From assembly GCA_965213905.1 (NCBI GenBank), contig CBDCAK010000001.1:62001-126000 (forward strand): a stretch of 64,000 bases of DNA, read 5' to 3'. Every line of letters starts with the position of its first letter. The first letter of the stretch is position 1. The position numbers and the translations under genes are program-made. This DNA is from SIRX01 sp965213905 (GTDB lineage Bacteria > Actinomycetota > Rubrobacteria > Rubrobacterales > Rubrobacteraceae). Below are positions 1 to 7,182 of this stretch, one piece after another. Below the pieces are notes generated by a model. It saw only the letters and a list, made by a program, of their open reading frames with translations, was not told the DNA's origin and ran no database searches.

Positions 1-128
1 CTCCATACACTCTCCAATGTGTAACGCTGCGTGTACAGATTATACCCTGCGAGATAGTTGTAGCAAGAGACAAGAGAAAGTGGAGGATTGATCGAAGAAG
101 TTCGAGCCCCGGCCCGTATAATCTCCGG

Positions 129-566
129 GTGAGCAAACCAAGCGGAGGACCTCATAGAGGAGGCAAAGGCCAGTCCGGCAGAGGAGGTGGGGGAGAGGTC
201 ATAACAGACCCACGCTTGCTGTTCTCAGCAGACGGCCCCCTCTCGAATCGAAAGCCCGGCTACAAGGAGCGCCCTGAGCAGGTAGATCTCGCCGCCGCCG
301 TAGAGGAGTGCTTCGACTCTAAATCTGTCCTCCTGGCGGATGCGCCGACTGGAACGGGTAAGAGCCTCGGCTATCTGGCACCCGCCATACTCCGGGTAGC
401 CCAGTGCGAAGAGAAAGTGGTTATCTCGACTGCCACCCTGGCCCTCCAGGCCCAGCTACTCAATGAGGACCTCCCACCTCTGAGAAGCGCCACGGCCGAG
501 CTTCTCGGATATCCCGAAGAGGAGAGCATCTCCTATGCTGTTATGAAGGGCCGCAGGAACTTCTTG
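129..566 (+). CDS. DinG/XPD-type Fe-S DNA helicase, exon 1 (interrupted by group II intron)
   Basis: This is the N-terminal 146 codons of a superfamily 2 DNA helicase of the DinG/Rad3 (XPD) family, which unwinds DNA 5' to 3' using ATP. The Walker A motif (APTGTGKS) is near residues 72-79, after a Q-motif-like RPEQ segment. The chosen start is GTG at 129. The reading frame is cut after the sequence MKGRRNFL at 566, where a group II intron begins with GTGCG. Joining 566 to 3046 restores the frame and completes the family motif KGRxNFLC, whose cysteine is the first iron-sulfur ligand. The spliced protein would be about 706 residues, a normal length for the family. Without splicing only a truncated product is made. 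Confidence 0.85.
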
Positions 567-1146
567 GTGCGCCGCAGAACCGAGTGTAAAGATACCTTTT
601 GCAGAAAGGAGAGGTTCGGAAGCAACGGGTATATAAAGGCTAAGAAAAGGAGGAAACGTAAAACCCAAGACCTCTGGGTCAACAGCTTACCTGACGGCGA
701 AAGCCGAAGGGGACAAGAGCATGCTGGTAAAGCGGGAAGTGTCCGAAGGCGTTTACGGCACGGTCTCGCAAGGCCCGCGCGATATGGTGAGAGCTGGATT
801 GCCCGAAGCCCAGTTCCCGGCGATGTAATTGCTCATCCCTCGACCACAACGCCTAGCATGCGAGGATGTCGGCATACGGTGGTAGCAAAGGAAGCCATCG
901 GAACCTTCCGGCTGACGAGCGGTGGGGAGCGACCCCACTCAAGGGAACGAACGGGACACCTACGTCGCGCTAGAAAACGTCTGGCACTCAGGGAATGCGG
1001 GATGACCTACGGGGCGAGAGCCCTACGGTTACGGAGTGCTCATAGTAGTCGTGGGAGTAACGACCCACCAAGGAGACCGGGAAAGCCGGTCACAGGGCGA
1101 AGGGGCACAGGTGTCATGGATGTATCGGGAGAGGGAAGAGCGCGAG

Positions 1147-2943
1147 ATGCGCGACACTGAAACGATCCTGAACATCATCCACGAACGAGGCAGAAGAGGA
1201 CTGCCTTTGGAACGTGTCTATCGACTGTTATTCAACCCCAACTTGTACCTCACAGCTTACGGGAAGATCTACCGAAACGACGGTGCAATGACCCCCGGAG
1301 TCACGGAAGAAACTGTGGACGGGATGTCTATAGCTAAAATCGAGGCGATCATTGACGCCTTGCGTCAGGAACGCTATCGGTGGCGGCCAGCGAGGCGAAC
1401 TTACATCGAGAAGAAAGGAACCAATAAAAGACGCCCGCTAGGACTCCCCACCTGGTCAGATAAGCTGCTACAAGAGGTCATCCGTCTCATCCTTGAGGCG
1501 TACTACGAGCCTCAGTTTAGCGACCACTCTCATGGCTTTAGACCAGGAAGAGGATGCCATACCGCTCTTTCAAAGATCCACCGGACCTGGACTGGTACGG
1601 CCTGGTTCATCGAAGGGGACATATCCGATTGCTTTGGCAGTCTGGATCACGAGACACTACTCTCGATCCTTTCGGAGAAGGTTCACGACGGTCGCTTTCT
1701 GCGGCTGATCTCAAACCTTCTGAAGGCCGGGTATCTGGAGGACTGGCGCTTCCACAATACCCTCAGCGGCTCGCCGCAAGGAGGCATCGTAAGTCCTGTC
1801 CTTTCAAACATATACTTGGACCGGCTGGATAATTTCGTCGAACAGACATTACTTCCCAACTACAACCGCAAAGCCAGAAGGAGAGCAAACCCGCAGTACA
1901 ACAAACTCAAAAACGACGCGAGAAGCCTGGCAAACAGGGGAAAGATACAGGAAGCCAACGAACTGCATAAGCAGGCTCGACATCTTCCAGTTTACGACCC
2001 CAACGACTCAGGCTACAGGCGACTGAGATACATAAGGTACGCGGATGATTTTCTTCTGGGCTTCAACGGACCGCGGAAAGAAGCCGAGCAAATCAAGCAC
2101 CAACTCGGAGAGTTCCTGGGTACGTCCCTTAATCTGGAACTCTCGCAGCCAAAGACGCTCATTACTCATGCACGCTCGGAGGCAGCACGATTTCTTGGCT
2201 ACGACATTGTTGTTCTACACAATGACGCAAAGCACAATCAGAGAGGCCGCGCTATCAACGGCGGGATCGGCCTGAAAGTGCCCGCGGAGGTAGTGAGCGA
2301 GAAGTGTGCCCTCTACATGCGAAACGGCAAACCCATACACCTGAAGGGACGAACGAGCGATAGCGTTTTCAGCATCGTCTCTCAATACCAACAGGAGTTT
2401 CGGGGCGTCGCCGAATACTACCAGTTGGCCTATAACCGCTCGACGCGGTTCGTCCGTTTGAAATGGATCATGGAGCGATCACTTACCAAAACCTTGGCGA
2501 ATAAACTTCGTACCAGGGTTCCAAAGGTCTACAATCGCTTCGGCACCATTATTCAGACGGATAGGGGACCTTACAAGGGTCTCGAAGTGAGAATCGAGCG
2601 AGAAGGTAAAAAGCCGCTGGTAGCGCAGTGGGGAGGTATATCACTCGCGCGAAATAAGGAAGCGGTTCTAAACGACCATCCCTACCGTGTCTGGAATGAT
2701 CGCACAGAGGTAGAGGAACGACTTCTGGCAAGTGTCTGTGAGCTTTGCGGCTCAACAGAGAATGTCGAAGTCCACCACATCCGAGCCCTGAAAGATCTCC
2801 AGCGCAAGGGACGGGCCGAAAAGCCTGAATGGGTCAAAAGGATGGCATCACGTCACCGTAAGACCCTGGTTGTCTGCCAAAATTGCCACATCAGCATCCA
2901 CGCTGGTAAAGGCAAGAGGAGCCAAGCTCTATGTTGTGGATAG
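1147..2943 (+). CDS. ltrA: Group II intron-encoded reverse transcriptase/maturase with HNH domain
   Basis: This protein helps the intron RNA fold and splice, and makes cDNA during retrohoming. The start at 1147 (MRDTETIL) gives 598 residues; in-frame starts at 1036 and 1117 exist but lie in intron RNA. The reverse transcriptase domain spans roughly residues 40-370, with the catalytic YADD motif near residue 298 and the GDISDCF motif upstream. A maturase X domain follows. The C-terminal zinc-binding HNH endonuclease shows CELCG (about residue 531), VHHI and CQNCH. All key residues are present and there is no frameshift, so the protein appears functional. The N-terminal LNPNLYLTAY-like region and the DGAMTPGV segment are typical of chloroplast-like intron maturases. 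Confidence 0.93.
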   Translation: MRDTETILNIIHERGRRGLPLERVYRLLFNPNLYLTAYGKIYRNDGAMTPGVTEETVDGMSIAKIEAIIDALRQERYRWRPARRTYIEKKGTNKRRPLGLPTWSDKLLQEVIRLILEAYYEPQFSDHSHGFRPGRGCHTALSKIHRTWTGTAWFIEGDISDCFGSLDHETLLSILSEKVHDGRFLRLISNLLKAGYLEDWRFHNTLSGSPQGGIVSPVLSNIYLDRLDNFVEQTLLPNYNRKARRRANPQYNKLKNDARSLANRGKIQEANELHKQARHLPVYDPNDSGYRRLRYIRYADDFLLGFNGPRKEAEQIKHQLGEFLGTSLNLELSQPKTLITHARSEAARFLGYDIVVLHNDAKHNQRGRAINGGIGLKVPAEVVSEKCALYMRNGKPIHLKGRTSDSVFSIVSQYQQEFRGVAEYYQLAYNRSTRFVRLKWIMERSLTKTLANKLRTRVPKVYNRFGTIIQTDRGPYKGLEVRIEREGKKPLVAQWGGISLARNKEAVLNDHPYRVWNDRTEVEERLLASVCELCGSTENVEVHHIRALKDLQRKGRAEKPEWVKRMASRHRKTLVVCQNCHISIHAGKGKRSQALCCG

Positions 2944-2952
2944 GATACTGGA

Positions 2953-2987
2953 GAGCCACGTGATACGGAAACGGTCATGCGTGGTTC
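2953..2987 (+). ncRNA. Group II intron domain V hairpin
   Basis: GAGCCACG at 2953-2960 pairs with CGTGGTTC at 2980-2987 (one G-U pair). The GAAA loop and the central bulge match the catalytic domain V of group II introns. It lies just downstream of the maturase stop and about 60 nt before the 3' splice site, as expected. Confidence 0.8.
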
Positions 2988-3045
2988 GGAGGGAGGCCGT
3001 CGGAAAAGTGCCCGAACTCGGGTAACTCGCTGGCGGCCTACCTAC

Positions 3046-4728
3046 TGTACCAAGCGCCACCTCGAAACCCTGATGAGCGGCCAGATCTTCGACTCCGAAC
3101 TGGTAGCCAACCTCGACAAATGGGCCGCAGAGACAAAGACTGGAGACAGGGAAAACCTCACTTTCCCGATGCCCCTCTCCGCCTGGACCGAGGTCGCCTC
3201 CGATGGGGGCGACTGCTCACCGAGGACCTGTCCCTACAGAGAAGGCTGTCACTACTACGTCCATCGCGATGCGGCCTCAGAGGTCGAGGTCCTCGTGGTG
3301 AACCACGCGCTACTATTGGCTAACGTCGCCTCCTTCGGATCAATCTTCGACACCGAAGATAGGCACCTCATAGTGGACGAGGCCCACCGCCTGGAGGAGA
3401 TCATGGCCGAAGCTTTCGGCGCCCGGGTCTCCTACGCCAGAATCATCTACGTTCTCCGTCAAGCCCGTAAGCGCTGCGAGAGTGCCCACGCCGCCACCAA
3501 CACCGCCGAGATGGCCGCTGAGCTCTTCTTCGAGGACCTCCGTGGAGGAACTACCCGTCTCCATCAAAGTTCCCCAAGGGCCCACGGCAATCTCGTCGAG
3601 GCGTTGAAAGAACTCAGGAGCGTGCTCGCCTACGCTCCAAACGAAGAAGCCAACCTCCTGCAGGGGATGGTGGGAAGGTTGAGAAAGGACCTCGAATCGT
3701 TCTACGGCAAGCCCGACGACGACTACGCATACGCGGTGATCGCCGGCCGCAGCCGGTCCAGTAGGGGGAAGAACTACCCGGAGCTCAAAAGCTGGCTGGT
3801 CGAGACCGCAGATGTGTTCCGGGGCGAGGTTCTCCCGCTTTTTGAGAATAGCGGGGTGATGCTCACTAGCGCCACCCTGGCCTCCGGTAGCGGAGCTGGT
3901 AGTGGAGCTGGTAGCGGAAACCGTACGGGAGACCGTGCGGGCGAGCGTCGCTCCTTTGCCTACGCCCGTAGGAGGCTCGGACTAGAGGAGAAGCCGGCCG
4001 AGGATGGGGAAGAAGGAGAAGAGGTGGAGAATCCCGCGCGGGCGGTAACGGAGTTCGCCGGCATCGAGGTCTTCGATTATCAGGGCCGGGTCCTGATCTA
4101 CGCCGAAGACGGTAGAAGCGAAGCTGGCACAAACGCCGGGGTGCCCGTCAGGATTCCCGCACCAACCCACGGCCAAGCCGACGCCTTCACCCGAGGTTGC
4201 GTAAAGCGAACAGAAGAGCTCGTGATGCTCTCACGCGGTAGAGCACTCGTGATCCTCTCGACCAACCGGGCCGTCTCCATCTTCCGCGAGACCTTCTCCG
4301 TACCCTATCCGGTCCGCTTTCAGGGCGACGACGCCCCCGGGCGGCTTGTAAACTGGCTCCGGGAGACCGAAGGCGGGGTGCTGGTGGGTACCGCCTCGTT
4401 CAGAGAGGGAGTCGATGTCGCCGGCGAGGCGTTGTCGTTAGTTGTCATGGACAAGGCACCGTTTGCTCCACCCGATGATCCGGTAGCCGCCAAGCTCCGA
4501 GAGAAGGCCGGAGACGGGGCATTCCGAGAGATTTTCCTTCCGAAAGCCCAGGTCGCCATGCGCCAGGGTGCCGGACGGCTCATGCGGAGGCCAGAGGATC
4601 GGGGAGTCATAGCGGTGCTCGATCCCCGGCTCACCGCAAAGGGATGGGGCAAGGCGATGCTAAACAGTCTGCCCCCGGCGCCGAGAACTACTGAGATAGC
4701 TGATGTCGCTCGGTTCTTCGCGTCATAA
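3046..4728 (+). CDS. DinG/XPD-type Fe-S DNA helicase, exon 2
   Basis: This exon supplies the C-terminal 560 codons of the helicase. It opens with the first iron-sulfur cysteine (TGT at 3046-3048). The other three likely ligands are in GGDC, RTCP and EGCH about 50-65 residues later, matching the four-cysteine FeS domain of DinG/XPD. The Walker B box VDEAH (around nucleotide 3375) and the motif VI-like RQGAGRLMRR near the C-terminus are present. A Gly-Ser-Ala repeat stretch around 3890-3920 and an acidic linker near 4005 look like low-complexity insertions. An upstream ATG at 2977 lies inside the intron and is not the real start. Expression depends on splicing. Confidence 0.87.
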   Translation, partial: CTKRHLETLMSGQIFDSELVANLDKWAAETKTGDRENLTFPMPLSAWTEVASDGGDCSPRTCPYREGCHYYVHRDAASEVEVLVVNHALLLANVASFGSIFDTEDRHLIVDEAHRLEEIMAEAFGARVSYARIIYVLRQARKRCESAHAATNTAEMAAELFFEDLRGGTTRLHQSSPRAHGNLVEALKELRSVLAYAPNEEANLLQGMVGRLRKDLESFYGKPDDDYAYAVIAGRSRSSRGKNYPELKSWLVETADVFRGEVLPLFENSGVMLTSATLASGSGAGSGAGSGNRTGDRAGERRSFAYARRRLGLEEKPAEDGEEGEEVENPARAVTEFAGIEVFDYQGRVLIYAEDGRSEAGTNAGVPVRIPAPTHGQADAFTRGCVKRTEELVMLSRGRALVILSTNRAVSIFRETFSVPYPVRFQGDDAPGRLVNWLRETEGGVLVGTASFREGVDVAGEALSLVVMDKAPFAPPDDPVAAKLREKAGDGAFREIFLPKAQVAMRQGAGRLMRRPEDRGVIAVLDPRLTAKGWGKAMLNSLPPAPRTTEIADVARFFAS

Positions 4729-4735
4729 AGCAGTA

Positions 4736-4753
4736 GTTACTGCATGCAGTAAC
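4736..4753. promoter_or_regulatory. Perfect 18-nt palindrome after helicase stop
   Basis: GTTACTGCATGCAGTAAC is a perfect palindrome beginning 7 nt after the helicase TAA. It has no T-run, so it is a weak candidate terminator. It could instead be a protein binding site or a recombination site. The remaining gap to 4985 shows no supported gene. Confidence 0.4.
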
Positions 4754-4985
4754 GTAGCATTGGCGTAACCGTGAGTCTACTCTGTGCTCCCTCTCTGCCA
4801 GAGATTACGCACGGTTATGGAGAGCATAAAAACGTGGGGGCACTCAATAGAATGGTGTCGTAACGTAGTGCGGTTGCGAGTCGGGTGGCAAGAAGATCTC
4901 AAGAGGTCGCCCCCGGATTTTTCTGCTCTCCGTATACGGGACGAGCATCGAACGCCCTTTGAGCGTCACTACCTCGCGGACGGTA

Positions 4986-6038
4986 TCACTTGTGGGCGTT
5001 CTCCGCCTCCAGCCTCTGGAACCATAGCTCATTAATTAGCACCCCGGTCACCACGGCGGTAGGCACCGCCAGCAGGGCGCCCAAGGCTCCAAACGCCGCT
5101 CCCAGAACCGTGACGACCGCTATGACCGTCGCCGGGTGTATGGAAGCGGCTCTCTCCATAATGAGCGGTGTTATGAGGTAGCTCTCCGCACCCTGGATGG
5201 CAACGTAGGCTACCAGTACCAAAAGGGCACTCAGAGGACCCGCAGCAAAGGCCAGCACGAAGGCCGGCACAAGGCCGATCAAAGGTCCTATGTAGGGTAC
5301 AAACGCCGCCAGTCCGGCAAAGATTCCCAAGAACAGGGCTCCGGGGACGCCAATGAGCAACAGGGCAACGGTCCACAGCACACCGATTACCGCCATGGCC
5401 GCGAGTTGACCCTTGAGCCAGTCGAGCAGGCCAGTGCGTAGCGAAGAGAGAACTTCCCGCGTCCGCGGTCGGCGGTTGGGGGGGAAAAGTCTCACCAGCC
5501 AGTCGACCATGGGCTCGGGGTTTGCAACCAGGTAGAGGGCCAAGAACAACACTACCACCAGGCCCACCAGGGCGGATGCCGCGCTACCAAAGACGCCCGC
5601 TGCCCCGCCCAGGGCCTTGCCCGCTGACCCGGAGAGCGAGGAGGGTGAGAGACCGCCGCCCTCGGGGACGGGGACCCCGAACCTACTTGCAAGCCTCTCG
5701 ACCTCGCGGGAGAGGTTGGATAGCGCCTCGGGTAACGAAGAGGCTAGTCGGGATGCCTGATCGGCGAGTGTGGTGCCCAGCAGGAACCCGGAGATACCCA
5801 ACAGTACCAGTACTCCAAAGACGATCAGGGCCAGGGCGAGCGTCCTCGGTACTTTGCGGCGTCGAAGCGCCTCGACCGGACCCGAGAGCGCTACCGCCAG
5901 CAGGAGTCCTACGGTGATCGAGAGCGCCACCGTAGCGACCGTGGAGAGAAACCGGTAGACCAAGAACAGGGTGAAGGCCCAGAGCACCGCCCACAAGAGG
6001 ACGTGCAGAAGACTACGGCTCACGGGGGTGTTATCCAC
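4986..6038 (-). CDS. AI-2E family transporter-like membrane protein
   Basis: This is an integral membrane protein of about 350 residues in the AI-2E/PerM family (old DUF20). The N-terminus holds two close hydrophobic segments (LLWAVLWAFTLFLVYRF and an alanine/leucine-rich helix). A soluble coiled region follows (ADQASRLASSLPEALSNL), then five to six membrane segments including the family-typical PYIGPLIGLVPAF near residue 245. The closing stretch GALLAVPTAVV is also characteristic. Members are proposed exporters or ion antiporters; the substrate cannot be told from sequence. It is monocistronic and convergent with the helicase gene. Confidence 0.85.
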   Translation of the reverse strand: MDNTPVSRSLLHVLLWAVLWAFTLFLVYRFLSTVATVALSITVGLLLAVALSGPVEALRRRKVPRTLALALIVFGVLVLLGISGFLLGTTLADQASRLASSLPEALSNLSREVERLASRFGVPVPEGGGLSPSSLSGSAGKALGGAAGVFGSAASALVGLVVVLFLALYLVANPEPMVDWLVRLFPPNRRPRTREVLSSLRTGLLDWLKGQLAAMAVIGVLWTVALLLIGVPGALFLGIFAGLAAFVPYIGPLIGLVPAFVLAFAAGPLSALLVLVAYVAIQGAESYLITPLIMERAASIHPATVIAVVTVLGAAFGALGALLAVPTAVVTGVLINELWFQRLEAENAHK

Positions 6039-6237
6039 TATCTCTAGCTTACCCGCCTACTACCGTATGCAACCGACCCAGTAGGAACGATCCCGTAGAA
6101 AGGCTCCCGTAGAAAGAATCTTCACCGGTATCGGAGTACCGCAGGAGGGTATAGTGGTTTCAGAAGCGGACTGGGGGTAAGAAGCTATCTCAGCTATCCA
6201 AGCACCTACAATCCAGGCGTCTACAAAGGAGACCAGG

Positions 6238-6519
6238 GTGAGCGTCATTTTAAGAGGAAGATTTATGGAGACGGATCCAGCCGGGGCAGAAGAGACCACC
6301 GGTTTTAGCCTGGAGGAGGTGGTAGTTGTGGAGGCCGACCCAGCCGAGACCTCCGGTCCCGATGTGGAAGGTACAACGGTCAATCTCGACATTTCGTCCG
6401 CCGTCTCAGACGAGGCCTGGACAGGCCAGGAGGTAGTGGTCGAGGGACACTTTAGGGGAGCCCCGCCGCAAGAAACCAGCCGCCGGGTATTCGTGGTGGA
6501 GAGCATAGACAAAACCTGA
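6238..6519 (+). CDS. Small hypothetical protein
   Basis: A 93-residue acidic protein starting with GTG at 6238, preceded by a good AAAGGAG site. It is rich in beta-prone valine stretches (EEVVVVEAD, VVVEGHF, RRVFVVES), which suggests a small all-beta or OB-like fold. It has no signal peptide or membrane segment. I do not recognise the family. The opposite strand is also open over this region, but the ribosome site and residue composition favour the plus strand. Confidence 0.5.
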   Translation: MSVILRGRFMETDPAGAEETTGFSLEEVVVVEADPAETSGPDVEGTTVNLDISSAVSDEAWTGQEVVVEGHFRGAPPQETSRRVFVVESIDKT

Positions 6520-6822
6520 GAGTAGTCGCTTGCTAAGTTGACCCTACAATTGTAGGAGCCTTCCGCTTCATTTCAGATTTTTAGGTTACGGAAGACTGCG
6601 TCGATTTGTGGGCAAACCCTCCTTCTATAAATTGCCAACAGCGGCAGGCGTTAGGAATTCGGAGCAGCGGTCTGTGCTACGTACCACGTAGAGTCTAGAC
6701 GGTACGGTTTGTGCGACACAGCCCCGATGCCAACCTAACTTACCAGACGGCTGGAACGGTGCGCCGGACGCACGAACCTGCTATCATCACATTGACGTAC
6801 TAATAGGCATTAGGATGTAGAT
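6520..6822. other. Intergenic region upstream of the metal-resistance operon
   Basis: This 303-nt gap contains a 12-nt palindrome CTACAATTGTAG at 6544-6555. The promoter/operator region of the ArsR-type regulator is at its right end. No gene is supported. Confidence 0.5.
6800..6813. promoter_or_regulatory. Candidate ArsR/CadC operator
   Basis: The inverted repeat CTAAT-AGGC-ATTAG lies 9 nt before the ATG at 6823 and just after a TTGACG -35-like box at 6792-6797. ArsR/SmtB repressors typically bind short A/T-rich inverted repeats overlapping their own promoter. The position therefore suggests autoregulation with derepression by metal. This is an inference from position and symmetry. Confidence 0.5.
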
Positions 6823-7182
6823 ATGACTGACGAACGCTGTGACCTGTTGTGCCTGGACGCTCCCCGCGCGGAGGCGATCCGCGAGAAGCTGCTTGACGAA
6901 GACATTGCCGAGGGTGCTGCCGAGCGGGCGAAGGCTCTCTCGGACCCGACGCGGCTCACGCTGGCCGCCGCGTTGCGGGAAGGTGAGGAACTTTGTGTTT
7001 GCGATCTGGCCTGGATCTGTGAACGTTCACAGGGACTCGTCTCGCATCATTTGCGGGTTCTGAGAACCTACGGTCTGGTCCGGTCCCGCCGGGACGGCAA
7101 GCTCGTGATGTACTCCCTCACGGACGAGGGCGCGCCGCTTCTTTCGGCCGTGCTCGGCGAGAGGTTGGGGACCGAAGCGTGA
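6823..7182 (+). CDS. ArsR/SmtB family metal-sensing repressor (CadC/CmtR-like)
   Basis: A 119-residue winged-helix repressor. The motif ELCVCDLAW (about residues 48-56) is the CadC/CmtR-type alpha-3 metal site, and the N-terminal CDLLC pair probably supplies the remaining thiol ligands for Cd(II), Pb(II) or Zn(II). The DNA-recognition helix SQGLVSHHLRVLRTYGLV follows, then the wing RRDGKLVMYSLT. The stop overlaps the GTG start of the P-type ATPase gene, so the two are translationally coupled. An inverted repeat directly upstream is the likely operator. The combination predicts metal-induced efflux. Confidence 0.9.
   Translation: MTDERCDLLCLDAPRAEAIREKLLDEDIAEGAAERAKALSDPTRLTLAAALREGEELCVCDLAWICERSQGLVSHHLRVLRTYGLVRSRRDGKLVMYSLTDEGAPLLSAVLGERLGTEA

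Larger units (their letters stand above)
567..3045 (+). mobile_element. Group II intron with maturase, inserted in helicase gene
   Basis: The 5' boundary is GTGCG at 567-571 and the 3' boundary is CCTAC at 3041-3045, followed by TGTACC of exon 2. Both fit group II intron consensus ends (GUGYG...AY). Domain V is visible at 2953-2987 (GAGCCACG pairing with CGTGGTTC, GAAA loop). Domain VI follows, and its 3' strand contains an unpaired A near the end. About 580 nt of structured domain I-III RNA precede the intron-encoded protein. The boundaries are strongly supported because exon joining restores the helicase frame exactly. The element is 2479 nt and looks complete, with an intact reverse transcriptase, so it could still splice and move. 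The encoded protein resembles the chloroplast-like (CL) class. Confidence 0.9.

Noticed and set aside
6060..6512. 150-codon minus-strand frame opposite the small protein at 6238
   Set aside because: Ser/Thr-rich shadow composition; the plus-strand ORF has a proper AAAGGAG site and balanced composition.
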